NCBI GenBank assembly: GCA_021151825.1
Contig: JAGKWQ010000017.1
Location: 1-64,000, forward strand
Source: Cellvibrionaceae bacterium
GTDB taxonomy: Bacteria; Pseudomonadota; Gammaproteobacteria; Pseudomonadales; Cellvibrionaceae
Direction: 5' to 3'
DNA length: 64,000 nt
Position 1 is the first letter of the stretch. Every line of letters starts with the position of its first letter. The translations under genes and the position numbers were made by a program. Shown here piece by piece: positions 53,211-62,068 of this stretch. A model generated the notes under the pieces. That model made no database searches. It was not told the origin of the DNA and was given only the letters and a program-made list of their open reading frames with translations.

Positions 53211-53240
53211 TGGTTTGCGGTGTTCGGATGCCGCAAACCA
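53211..53240. other. 10-bp stem hairpin between the HAAS and glucanase genes
   Basis: TGGTTTGCGG (53211-53220), 10-base loop, CCGCAAACCA (53231-53240). No T-run. It may end the PadR-HAAS transcript or lie in the leader of the glucanase. A half-site CGCTGTCA at 53137-53144 resembles the LacI-type operators elsewhere, weakly. Confidence 0.4.
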
Positions 53241-53395
53241 GCCAAACCTAAAATAATTTCACCGATCCTTTCAATAGAACGCCGGTTGTGGAAATTGGAG
53301 CGAAACTCTCACCATCGAATTAACTGTATCAATGGTTAATCGAGCAGAGAGAACCACTAATAAAAGCAATCCAATAACCATAAACAGGTATTACC

Positions 53396-56300
53396 ATGAA
53401 AACTCCCTTGCGGTTATTAACACCGGGCGCCTTGGCCCTGAGTGTTGGTTTGGCAGCAATCAACAGTAGCTATGCACAAACGCCCCTCTGGGCAGACGAA
53501 TTCAACGGGACTCGAATCGATAACTCAACCTGGTCTTACAAAGTCGGTGGCGATGGCAACGGTAATGGTGAACTCCAGTACTACACCGCGCGCAGCGAAA
53601 ACGCTTATATAGAAGATGGCAAACTTGTCATCGAAGCCAAACGCGAAGCTTACGAAGGCAAACAATTTACCTCCGCACGCTTGCACACCAATGGCCGTGT
53701 TGCTTTCAAATATGGAACCCTGGAAGCGCGCATTAAAATCCCGCGTTTGGATAACGGCCTGTGGCCTGCATTCTGGATGCTGGGTACCAACTTCGGTCTG
53801 GACGGTTGGCCAAAATCCGGTGAGTGGGACATTCTCGAAGCCGGTTATAAATCTGCACAAACCAACGGCACGGTAAACAAATCAGTGTCTGCGGCAATGC
53901 ATTGGTGGCATGAATCGGGAACCTGGAGCGATTGGCTACAAGCTGATAACGCTGCATCGACAACCTTGCCAGTGAACCTCTACGAGGATTACCACACCTA
54001 CAAACTGGATTGGACTCCGAGCAAGGTGACCATCAGTGTGGATGGCAACCCGTATTTCAACATGGATATCACCGACCCCAACATGTCGGAATTCCGTGAT
54101 AACCCGGCCTCTATTATTTTGAACCTGGCAGTGGGTGGATTTAATTTTGTGGAGATCAGCGACCCCGCACAAATTACCGCACCTTTCCCTGCAAAAATGT
54201 ATATCGATTACGTTCGTCTCTACGCGAATGCCAACACTGAATTAAAAGTGGCGAGCGATGATCTGCCCAGCGGCAATTTTGGTGTAAGTACCGAAACCAC
54301 GCCGGTGCTGAACGAATTGAATTGGGGTGATCGCACCAGCCTTTATGTTTGGAACAATATGACCAATATTGCCACCACGCCGTTCGAAGGTAGCGGTGCA
54401 TTGGCATATTCGATTGCACCGGGCAACTGGTGGGGCATGGGGTTAGTCCACAAAGACTACAACATGCGCAACTACAAACACGGCTATTTGCACCTGGATA
54501 TCAAAACCAGTTCCACCAGCAGCTTCAGCATCGGCATGGCAAGTACATCCGGTGGCGATGGTAAAGTGGATTTTAATGAAGGCGGCGATCAATACGGTTT
54601 AGTGCGCGATGGCAACTGGCATCACGTAGCAATTCCGCTGAGCAAATTCGGCAACCTGGATTTTGAAACCATCAAAACCTTCTTCAGCGTGTTTGGTCCT
54701 GCACCAGCAGCAACGATGGAAATTGCGTTCGACAATATTTATTTAACCGAAAGCATCGCATTGCAAGCGCCGGAATTTGGTAATTTCGGTATTTACACCG
54801 AAACACCGGATCACAAAAACGCGGGTGAATTTGCGTTTGGTGTGAGCGGTGATTTATTCCTGTGGGACAACACGCTCACACTGGAAACCGGTGCAAATAA
54901 AGAAGGTAATTCTGCATTACATTTAAAATCCACCGGCAAAGGCTGGTACGGAATGGGTCTGACCGCGCGCGATGGTTTTAACCTCACGGCGTTTGATAAT
55001 CCCACTGCGAAATTGCATTTCTCGTTGAAAACTACCCACACTGGTGATTTCCAAATCGGTTTCAAAAGTGGTCCGTTGAATGGCATCGGTCAGAAGTGGA
55101 TTAACTTCAAAGCAGGCAACGATCCTTACGGTTTTGTACGCAATGGACAATGGCAAGAAATTCAAATTCCGGTAAGCGAACTCGCGAAAGATCTGGATTT
55201 ATTTGACGTGCGCCAATTGTTGCAAGTACTCGGCGCTGGCGAAACCGCAGGCATCAGCATCGATGATGTTTATCTCTCTGGTGGTCAAGCGGCGAAAGAT
55301 CCAGGCACTAACGGCACCGTTGTAAATCGCGCGCCTTCTGCTGCGGTAAAAACTTCCATCATGGGCGGTATCGCACCTGCAATTGTTACCTTTGATGGCA
55401 CTAAATCTGTCGATGTAAATGGTGATGCGTTAACTTACAGTTGGGATTTTGGTGATGGTACAACCGGTACTGGCGCAACGGCAAATCACACTTACACCAG
55501 CGAAGGTTCTTATCACGTAACACTGACCGTGAGCGATGGTGAATTAAGCTCAACCGCAAAAACCGTAATTTTTGTCGATAAAGATTTTGGCAAAGCCGGC
55601 AAAAGTAAAAAACGCGGTTTGGGTTATGGTACTCATTCGGTAGAAGATCTTGCGGTCATTTCCAAAGGCATTAGCTGGTGGTACAACTGGAGCCACAGCC
55701 CGGATCTGGCGGTGAAAGATGTTTACCAACAATACGGTGTTGAATTTGTGCCTATGGCATGGAACGGAAATTTCAACGATCAAGCCATGCGTGCTTATAT
55801 CGCCGCGCATCCGGATGTGAAATATATTCTCGCGTTTAACGAGCCCAACTTTATTGATCAAGCGAACATGACACCATCACAAGCCGTTGCACAATGGCCG
55901 CGTTTGGAAGCAATCGCCAATGAGTTTGGTTTGAAAATTGTCAGCGTAGCGATGAACTATTGCGGTAATTGCGTCACTGAAAATGGCACTACCTATTACA
56001 GTCCATTCGATTACTTTGATGATTTCTTCAGGCTGTGCCCAACCTGTAAAGTGGATGCAATTTCAATTCACGCCTATATGCCCGATGTAAATGGTGTTGA
56101 GTGGTACGTGAATGAATTTAAAAAATACGGCAAGCCAGTCTGGATGACCGAATTTTCTGCATGGGAAACCGTAAAAACATTAGACGATCAAAAACGTATG
56201 CTGATTCAAGTGGTGGATTCATTTGAAAACAATGCGGATATGCAACGCTACGCCTGGTTCACCGGTCGTCGTAATGGCCATCCATTCAACGGTTTGTTTG

Positions 56301-57748
56301 ATTATCGTCAATCCGGTGTGTTAGCTGAGCTTGGCAATATTTATGTAAATATGCCAGTTCATGGCGATACCAGCGTTCACACGTTACCGAAGTTGGTACA
56401 AGCAGAAAATTACGCAACCCGTAACGGTATTCGCGTAGAAGAAACCAAAGACGTTTCCGGTTTCCTCAACCTGAGTGATGTTGCCGCTGGTGAATGGGTG
56501 GAATACAACGTGACCGGTTCTGCTGCAAATTATGATTTGAATTTGCGCGTTGCGAGTGAAGCATCCGGCACTATTAATGTGTTGGTGGATGGTGTGCAAA
56601 AAGCGGTAATCAATGTTGCATCAACCGGCGGATTGCAAACCTGGGCCACCGTAAATTCACAACTCGCATTAACCGCGGGTGCACATAAATTACGTTTGGT
56701 ATTTAATCAGGCGATCAATTTGAACTGGGTGAAATTCACGGTTGCTTCTGCAAGCAGTTCCAGTGTTGCAACATCGTCTTCAAGAAGCTCCAGCAGCATT
56801 GCTACCAGTTCTTCAGTGAAAAGTTCATCCAGTGTTGCAGTAACGTCTTCTTCCCGATCGTCATCATCGGTTGCAAGTTCTACCAGCAGTGTGGTGGTAA
56901 TTCCAACTGGAAACCTGGCGTTGAACCGCCCAACAGTTGCATCAACAACTGAAGGTGAAGCATGGGCTGCGGTGAACGCAACGGATGCGAGCACAACTAC
57001 CCGTTGGGCGAGTATTTCTGCTGATCCACAATGGATTATGGTGGACTTGGGTGCAAACCTGAGCTTCAACCAAATCGTGTTGCAATGGGAAGCTGCTTAC
57101 GGAAAAAGTTATTCCATTCAAACCTCAACCTCTGGCACCAGCTGGACAACTATTTACCAAACAACAACTGGTATTGGTGGTCGTGAAGTGTTGAATGTTT
57201 CTGGCACTGGTCGTTATGTGCGTGTGTATGGTACAGAGCGCGGCACTGGTTACGGTTATTCACTGTTTGATTTCCAGGTGAATAATATTGCGGCAGCGTC
57301 AAGCTCTTCATCATCAAAAAGCTCAAGCAGTGTAGCGAGCAGTTCTGTTGCCAGTAGCACCGCTGGCAACGTGAACTTTGCCTTGAACCGCCCGGCAGTT
57401 GCATCATCAGACGAGTGGGGCGGCAATTCAGCACCACAAGCCGTTGATGGCAACACTGCTACCCGTTGGGCTAGTCAATTCATTGATAACCAATGGATCT
57501 ACGTAGATCTTGGCAGCACTAAAACCATTGGCCGAGTGAAATTAAGATGGGAAGGCGCTTACGCGAAAGCCTACAACATCCAGGTTTCCGATAACGCAAC
57601 AACTTGGACAACTATAAAATCCGAGCTTAACAGCGATGGTGATGTGGATGATCAAGTGGTATCCGGCTCAGGCCGTTACGTGCGCATCCTCGGTGTAACT
57701 CGTGCAAATGGTTATGGAATTTCGTTGTGGGATTTTGAAGTTTATTAA
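53396..57748 (+). CDS. Secreted bifunctional beta-1,3-glucanase (GH16 + GH128-like) with binding modules
   Basis: 1450 residues. Signal peptide (about 1-27). GH16 catalytic domain (28-275) with G-E-W-D-I-L-E: E143, D145, E148 in the ExDxxE form of laminarinases. Two related ~170-residue beta-sandwich modules (about 285-455 and 460-628). PKD domain (643-728). GH128-like TIM barrel (about 738-990) with F-N-E-P-N (E816) and M-T-E-F-S (E919) as acid/base and nucleophile candidates. A CBM6-like module (about 995-1116), Ser-rich linker, F5/8-type C module, second Ser linker and a second F5/8-type module to the C-terminus. GH128 enzymes are endo-beta-1,3-glucanases, so both catalytic halves point to laminarin/curdlan-like chains. 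Confidence 0.93.
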   Translation: MKTPLRLLTPGALALSVGLAAINSSYAQTPLWADEFNGTRIDNSTWSYKVGGDGNGNGELQYYTARSENAYIEDGKLVIEAKREAYEGKQFTSARLHTNGRVAFKYGTLEARIKIPRLDNGLWPAFWMLGTNFGLDGWPKSGEWDILEAGYKSAQTNGTVNKSVSAAMHWWHESGTWSDWLQADNAASTTLPVNLYEDYHTYKLDWTPSKVTISVDGNPYFNMDITDPNMSEFRDNPASIILNLAVGGFNFVEISDPAQITAPFPAKMYIDYVRLYANANTELKVASDDLPSGNFGVSTETTPVLNELNWGDRTSLYVWNNMTNIATTPFEGSGALAYSIAPGNWWGMGLVHKDYNMRNYKHGYLHLDIKTSSTSSFSIGMASTSGGDGKVDFNEGGDQYGLVRDGNWHHVAIPLSKFGNLDFETIKTFFSVFGPAPAATMEIAFDNIYLTESIALQAPEFGNFGIYTETPDHKNAGEFAFGVSGDLFLWDNTLTLETGANKEGNSALHLKSTGKGWYGMGLTARDGFNLTAFDNPTAKLHFSLKTTHTGDFQIGFKSGPLNGIGQKWINFKAGNDPYGFVRNGQWQEIQIPVSELAKDLDLFDVRQLLQVLGAGETAGISIDDVYLSGGQAAKDPGTNGTVVNRAPSAAVKTSIMGGIAPAIVTFDGTKSVDVNGDALTYSWDFGDGTTGTGATANHTYTSEGSYHVTLTVSDGELSSTAKTVIFVDKDFGKAGKSKKRGLGYGTHSVEDLAVISKGISWWYNWSHSPDLAVKDVYQQYGVEFVPMAWNGNFNDQAMRAYIAAHPDVKYILAFNEPNFIDQANMTPSQAVAQWPRLEAIANEFGLKIVSVAMNYCGNCVTENGTTYYSPFDYFDDFFRLCPTCKVDAISIHAYMPDVNGVEWYVNEFKKYGKPVWMTEFSAWETVKTLDDQKRMLIQVVDSFENNADMQRYAWFTGRRNGHPFNGLFDYRQSGVLAELGNIYVNMPVHGDTSVHTLPKLVQAENYATRNGIRVEETKDVSGFLNLSDVAAGEWVEYNVTGSAANYDLNLRVASEASGTINVLVDGVQKAVINVASTGGLQTWATVNSQLALTAGAHKLRLVFNQAINLNWVKFTVASASSSSVATSSSRSSSSIATSSSVKSSSSVAVTSSSRSSSSVASSTSSVVVIPTGNLALNRPTVASTTEGEAWAAVNATDASTTTRWASISADPQWIMVDLGANLSFNQIVLQWEAAYGKSYSIQTSTSGTSWTTIYQTTTGIGGREVLNVSGTGRYVRVYGTERGTGYGYSLFDFQVNNIAAASSSSSSKSSSSVASSSVASSTAGNVNFALNRPAVASSDEWGGNSAPQAVDGNTATRWASQFIDNQWIYVDLGSTKTIGRVKLRWEGAYAKAYNIQVSDNATTWTTIKSELNSDGDVDDQVVSGSGRYVRILGVTRANGYGISLWDFEVY

Positions 57749-57782
57749 GCGTCAATAACTTCAATTTTCAAGTTGTAAAAAA

Positions 57783-57815
57783 AACCGCGTGAAGGGCACT
57801 TCGCGCGGTTTTTTT
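57783..57815 (+). terminator. Intrinsic terminator after the bifunctional glucanase
   Basis: AACCGCG-GAAG and CTTC-CGCGGTT arms with a single bulge/mismatch, then seven Ts. Confidence 0.85.
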
Positions 57816-57921
57816 ATCATCATCTGTTGACCCGAACTCACTATTTTTGTAGGTTGCGAAGCAACTGGCGAGTGCAGCCATCAAACCAGGATGCAAAGAT
57901 TCCAAATAAGAGGCGTGTTAA

Positions 57922-58233
57922 ATGGAAATTAAAAATAAGCTCACTCCCCATGAGTGTGAAAATATGGCAGATATCAGAGCGGAAATTGATCTGCTTGATG
58001 CTACGATTATCAAATTGATCGGCCAACGCTACCAATATGTCCAGGCTGCCGCAAAATTCAAAACCTCCGAAACTGCTGTTCGTGCCCCAGAGCGTTTAAA
58101 AGCGATATTATTGCAACGCAGGGAATGGGCGGTTGAGCAAGAATTAAATCCCGATGTGATCGAAAAGCTCTACAGTGATTTAGTCAATTATTTTATTCAG
58201 GAGGAAATGAATAAATGGAAACGGGAATCGTAG
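57922..58233 (+). CDS. PchB-like isochorismate lyase / chorismate mutase (AroQ fold)
   Basis: 103 residues, close by eye to Pseudomonas PchB throughout: C-x-x-M-A-D-I-R-x-x-I-D, G-Q-R-Y-Q-Y-V, A-A-x-F-K-T-S-E, A-P-E-R, W-A-x-E, and F-I-Q-E-E-M. In PchB, Arg14, Arg31, Lys42 and Gln90 form the active site. By alignment here they are R19, R36, K47 and E95, so the Gln is changed to Glu. No isochorismate synthase or other salicylate/pyochelin gene is nearby. It could be a stand-alone chorismate mutase; the Glu is compatible with mutase activity at altered pH. Confidence 0.85.
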   Translation: MEIKNKLTPHECENMADIRAEIDLLDATIIKLIGQRYQYVQAAAKFKTSETAVRAPERLKAILLQRREWAVEQELNPDVIEKLYSDLVNYFIQEEMNKWKRES

Positions 58234-58303
58234 ATTGGAGTGGTGCAGTACTGGCTAGCTGCGGATCGAGAAAATTAATAAGCGATAATTCAAAGGAATA
58301 AAA

Positions 58304-58804
58304 ATGAATACTTCATTAAAAAAATCAATCACGGTAGTTGTTTTAATAATACTGGCTTCCCTTCTTGTACTTTCCTGTTCTCCTTTGCATATTGTGAATA
58401 TTAATCATGAGAGTGATTCGGTAAAAATTAAAAATAAAGCTGAATTAGAATTTGCCAAATCTATATGGAAGAGAAAGTCTACGGGAACTTATCAGGTTGT
58501 ATATGAAGGAGGCAGCTTTGCTGGAGTTAGAATATGGGAGGTTAATGTTAAAGATAAAAAGTTTATATCGGGAAGATTTTATTGGGCTGGCGAAGAAAGT
58601 TCAGTAGGCATACCAATAGAAGAAGGTGAAAAATTGACTATTGATGCGATGCTGGAATTTGCATTTAAGAATTTTGATATGCCTGGATATTCATTTTATA
58701 AATCTAACAAAAATGGCATGCTAATTGGTTATATCTATTCTGATCCAGATCCATCGATTGATGATAATTGGGGTGGAAAAAGAATTGTAAAAGTATCATT
58801 TTAA
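58304..58804 (+). CDS. Hypothetical lipoprotein, possibly DUF6174-like
   Basis: 166 residues. Lipobox V-L-S-C after a hydrophobic signal. The mature part has a G-T-Y-Q-V-V-Y-E-G stretch and a T-I-D-A-M-L-E-F-A-F region, a pattern faintly similar to DUF6174 proteins. Noticeably AT-rich beside its neighbours. RBS AAAGGA. Probably one unit with the next exported protein, 25 bp downstream. Function unknown. Confidence 0.65.
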   Translation: MNTSLKKSITVVVLIILASLLVLSCSPLHIVNINHESDSVKIKNKAELEFAKSIWKRKSTGTYQVVYEGGSFAGVRIWEVNVKDKKFISGRFYWAGEESSVGIPIEEGEKLTIDAMLEFAFKNFDMPGYSFYKSNKNGMLIGYIYSDPDPSIDDNWGGKRIVKVSF

Positions 58805-58829
58805 TATTTTTAATTTAAAGGAAAGTAAA

Positions 58830-59351
58830 ATGAAATTTAGAAATTTCCATATTTTTTCTGTTATTTTAATTGTCCTCATCTCTGGGAGTGGGGCTGCCGC
58901 AGATCTCGTCCAGGTAAAAAGCCCATTTAACGCCAACGAAGTAAAATGGATTCAATCCACTGGTAATTCCAGCATCAGCGGCTCTGCATTTTTGCAATTA
59001 AATGAAAAGGAAAAAAAGGGTTGCGCTGGTTTTGGGGTGGAATTATTACCTGTTGCCGGTTATTCCAACGAACGCATTCTGAATATCTACGGTAATAATT
59101 CCCAAGGGCAGGTGTTGATGAAAGATAATCCACCCAAATTTACACCGGACCCTACTGAATACCACGAGCTGGTCAGAAAATCCAAATGCGATGAGAAGAA
59201 CCAGTTTTCATTTAAGGGTTTACCCGCAGGTGAATACTATGTGATCTTTTTTATTATCTGGAAAGATGAAACAGGAAAAGACGATGGCGGTGCTGTGATG
59301 AGGCGGGTTTCGTTGAAGGCCGGTGATAATGTGGTTGTTAGTGCTTTGTAG
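58830..59351 (+). CDS. Exported hypothetical protein
   Basis: 173 residues. Signal peptide (about 1-24). The mature protein looks beta-rich, with two Cys and a late F-S-F-K-G-L-P-A-G-E-Y-Y-V motif like the carboxypeptidase-regulatory or prealbumin-like Ig fold. No enzymatic residues recognised. Located between the lipoprotein and a convergent Fic gene. Confidence 0.6.
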   Translation: MKFRNFHIFSVILIVLISGSGAAADLVQVKSPFNANEVKWIQSTGNSSISGSAFLQLNEKEKKGCAGFGVELLPVAGYSNERILNIYGNNSQGQVLMKDNPPKFTPDPTEYHELVRKSKCDEKNQFSFKGLPAGEYYVIFFIIWKDETGKDDGGAVMRRVSLKAGDNVVVSAL

Positions 59352-59370
59352 GATTTGAATGTTTTAGTTG

Positions 59371-59416
59371 CGGCCAAATTTGAAAGTTTTTTCAAGCTGA
59401 AGTGTCAGATTTGGTC
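59371..59416. terminator. Imperfect hairpin between the exported protein and fic
   Basis: GCGGCCAAATTTGA and TCAGATTTGGTCGC pair over 14 bases with two mismatches. It may serve both convergent genes, though T-runs are poor. Confidence 0.4.
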
Positions 59417-59430
59417 GCGACTAGTACAAA

Positions 59431-60420
59431 TTATTGTTTCTTTCCCTTGCTTGTTAATCGATATTTCTGCAAACGGCTATTCGGTTTTTCCGGGATAGTC
59501 ATTTCAATTAAGCCAGCATCGAGCGCAGGTTTTAAATAGCGCACACTGAATGACTTACGATCCTGTAAGCCTAGGGCTGCTTGTAAGTCATCCCGACTCA
59601 TTTCTCCCATCAGCACAGAAAGCAATTCGCCGACTTGGGGGGTGACTTGGGGGGTGACTTGGGGGGTAGATGATTGAATGGTACTTAGAATCATCTGGAG
59701 CATAAATTCAATAAAAGGTGCTGAGTCCGTTTTTTGAGTGCTGAGGTTTATCGCTTGGTAATATTCGCTTTGGTGTTCATGCACCATACTTTCTACGGGC
59801 AGGTTTGCAAACAATGGATTCCATTGATTGAGTATTAATGTTTGCCAAAGCCGCCCCATGCGTCCATTACCATCACTAAATGGATGAATAAATTCAAATT
59901 CATAGTGAAAGACAGAGCTGGCAATCAATGGGTGCTCTTCTGTGGCCGCAAGCCAGCCAAATAAATCACCCATCAAGTTTTTAATCCGGTTCGCGGGTGG
60001 TGCCATGTGCACAACTTGATCGCCATTCATTACGCCCACATTACCTTTGCGATAACTTCCTGCATCATCAACAAGGCCTGTCATTAAGAGTGCGTGCGCT
60101 TTCAATAAATCTTTTTCGCTAGCTGCTTTCCATGTTTCAAATTGTTCATACGCTTTAATTGCATTACGAACTTCCTGAATTTCTTTGGGAGGAGCTATAA
60201 CGCGTTTACCTTCCAGAATCGCGGTAATTTGCTCTTCGCTTAACGTGTTGCCTTCTATTGCTAACGAACCCTGGATTGTACGGATGCGATTTGCCTGGCG
60301 TAAACGCAGGTTTTTTTCATCCTCCAAAACTGACAGGCGACCTACAGCTTCACTGATTGCTGAGCTCAAGCGAAGCATGGCAGGGGTTAGGCTGTGGGGT
60401 GGTTGATAGGATTTCTTCAT
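59431..60420 (-). CDS. Fic-family protein (AMPylase) with N-terminal inhibitory motif and C-terminal HTH
   Basis: 329 residues. The Fic motif H-P-F-S-D-G-N-G-R-M-G-R (about 174-185) is complete, so target AMPylation is expected. An N-terminal helix carries G-S-L-A-I-E-G-N (about 52-59), the S-x-x-x-E-G-N inhibitory motif of class II Fic proteins. The C-terminal part is a winged-helix-like domain separated by a T-P-Q-V-T-P-Q-V-T-P-Q-V repeat (12-bp units on DNA). No antitoxin is needed or seen. Confidence 0.92.
   Translation of the reverse strand: MKKSYQPPHSLTPAMLRLSSAISEAVGRLSVLEDEKNLRLRQANRIRTIQGSLAIEGNTLSEEQITAILEGKRVIAPPKEIQEVRNAIKAYEQFETWKAASEKDLLKAHALLMTGLVDDAGSYRKGNVGVMNGDQVVHMAPPANRIKNLMGDLFGWLAATEEHPLIASSVFHYEFEFIHPFSDGNGRMGRLWQTLILNQWNPLFANLPVESMVHEHQSEYYQAINLSTQKTDSAPFIEFMLQMILSTIQSSTPQVTPQVTPQVGELLSVLMGEMSRDDLQAALGLQDRKSFSVRYLKPALDAGLIEMTIPEKPNSRLQKYRLTSKGKKQ
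59632..59667 (+). repeat. 12-bp x 3 tandem repeat inside fic
   Basis: Three exact copies of GACTTGGGGGGT. Each unit encodes T-P-Q-V on the minus strand. Changes in copy number would keep frame and alter linker length. The G6 runs on the plus strand could form G-quadruplex-like structure. Confidence 0.85.
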
Positions 60421-60523
60421 ATACCAAAATAGATATTGAGATGTAGTTAACGTAAGGCGACTAGCTTGAGGGTAAAAGACTGCATTGTTAGTATCTCAAT
60501 GTCAAAGGAAAGCACATTCGCCG

Positions 60524-61687
60524 CTATTGCGGCAAATGAGCCTGACGATATTCCGAGGGTGTTTGCCCCACGTGTTTCTTGAAGAACGTATTGAATACCG
60601 ATTTGCTGTTAAACCCTGCATCCAGATAAATATGAGTGATGGTTTTGGTTTTATGCTTTGGATCAGCGAGCATTTTTTGTGCTTCTTCGATGCGATAGCG
60701 GTTAATAAATTCGTAGAAGTTGCTATCGAAATGGCGGTTGAATACCAGCGATAAATCACGCGCGGGAATATCCAGGGTTTCTGCCAACATATCCAATGTT
60801 AAATCCGGTTGCAGATGCGGTTTATGTTCGCGCATGGCAGCGTCGATGCGTTCGGCGAAACCGGTGTTGAGCAATTTTTCTTCGACCGGTTTTTTATGCT
60901 GGTCTTTTTGATTGACAGTAATAAAGCCGGAGAAGTAACGCATGCTGGTAAATACCAGTGCGAGTACCAGCACAAACACTACGTAATACCCGGTGAGGCC
61001 AATAATTTCAAACCAGTGTGGATGGAAACCGATAAATAAATGCAGGATTTTTGCACAGGCCAGCGAGGCTTCAGTCACTACAATAATCAGGAAGCCGATC
61101 ACCAGCGATACCAGCCAGCGAATATCCACCCGTTCAATATTGGAATGGGTGGTTTTTAATTGATCGCGATATTTGGCAATCAGCCACAAACACGCAACGC
61201 AATAACCAATACGCGCCGCTTTACATAAAAAATCCACAATCAAATAGGCCGGGCTATACATGTAAATATCATCATCAATCAGCATGATGCGTTCTTGCAG
61301 GCTGTGGTTATAAAAAGTGAGCCCGAGGAACAATGCAAAAAATCCAAGTGGAATCAAATGCAGGCCATCGCGTTTGCGCAGGGTGAAATCCTGGTACACC
61401 AATGATTTGATATAGAGATAAAGCAAGACCGCATCGACGTAATAGCCAAAGCCAATCCACAAAAACAAACGGGGATAATTATCGAGCGCGATCATTTTGA
61501 AATCTGCACCCCACAGCACCAATTCATGGATGGGGATAAAGGCATGGGCGAGCAAAAATGCGGCCAGGAAATAATTACTTTTATTTTGTGGGGGATTGGT
61601 GACAAGTAGCAGCACCGCGAAGCAGGCACATTGCACGGCGGTCATCATCAAGACCAGGTCGTGAATATTAAAAATAGTTTCGTTCAT
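60524..61687 (-). CDS. 7TM AraC-family transcriptional regulator
   Basis: 387 residues. Seven membrane helices in the first ~245 residues, then a linker and a C-terminal AraC double HTH (about 285-385) with the closing A-G-F-N-S-K-S-V-F-N-T-F-F-K-K-H-V-G-Q-T-P-S-E-Y-R pattern. Such membrane-bound AraC regulators sense a ligand directly at the membrane. It is divergent from the GH5 gene across 381 bp that contain two inverted repeats, so control of glucan genes is plausible. Confidence 0.88.
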   Translation of the reverse strand: MNETIFNIHDLVLMMTAVQCACFAVLLLVTNPPQNKSNYFLAAFLLAHAFIPIHELVLWGADFKMIALDNYPRLFLWIGFGYYVDAVLLYLYIKSLVYQDFTLRKRDGLHLIPLGFFALFLGLTFYNHSLQERIMLIDDDIYMYSPAYLIVDFLCKAARIGYCVACLWLIAKYRDQLKTTHSNIERVDIRWLVSLVIGFLIIVVTEASLACAKILHLFIGFHPHWFEIIGLTGYYVVFVLVLALVFTSMRYFSGFITVNQKDQHKKPVEEKLLNTGFAERIDAAMREHKPHLQPDLTLDMLAETLDIPARDLSLVFNRHFDSNFYEFINRYRIEEAQKMLADPKHKTKTITHIYLDAGFNSKSVFNTFFKKHVGQTPSEYRQAHLPQ

Positions 61688-61942
61688 GTTGACCGGTGAT
61701 CAGGTTGGTTATCGTTATAGTGTGGGCCGCATGCGGTGCTCTTGAGTATAGAGCAATCGCCCGCTGCGGCTAGAAAATTGCCGCACAAATCATCTCGCCA
61801 TTATTGCTCATCCATTATCGGATATGACAATTCTTTACAGCTGGGTGTTTTTTCCGCAAATTTGCTAAACCCTTGTTTATGCTTTTCTTTTTTATGGTTG
61901 TTCCAGTTTCTGGTAATGAAGTATGTCAAAACTGGGAGGTAA

Positions 61943-61973
61943 AAGCGTTCGTATAGGCTTTATTCGAACGCTT
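61943..61973. promoter_or_regulatory. Inverted repeat between the AraC-7TM and GH5 genes
   Basis: AAGCGTTCG (61943-61951) and CGAACGCTT (61965-61973), 9-bp perfect arms with a 13-base gap. Candidate regulator site in the shared divergent region. Confidence 0.45.
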
Positions 61974-62010
61974 ATTTAACCATTGATGTCTAGACTAGCC
62001 TCACAAAAAT

Positions 62011-62040
62011 CCCTTACACCATAAAATTATTCAGTAAGGG
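62011..62040. promoter_or_regulatory. Second inverted repeat, close to the GH5 start
   Basis: CCCTTAC (62011-62017) and GTAAGGG (62034-62040), 7-bp arms with a 16-base gap, about 30 bp before the GH5 start. Operator or leader hairpin. Confidence 0.4.
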
Positions 62041-62068
62041 GACAATAAATCAGATAAGAGGTTTTTCT

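Noticed and set aside
56750..57365. Repeated Ser-codon stretches as a possible CRISPR-like or satellite array
   Set aside because: They are in-frame serine linkers between modules of the glucanase, with no spacer/repeat regularity.
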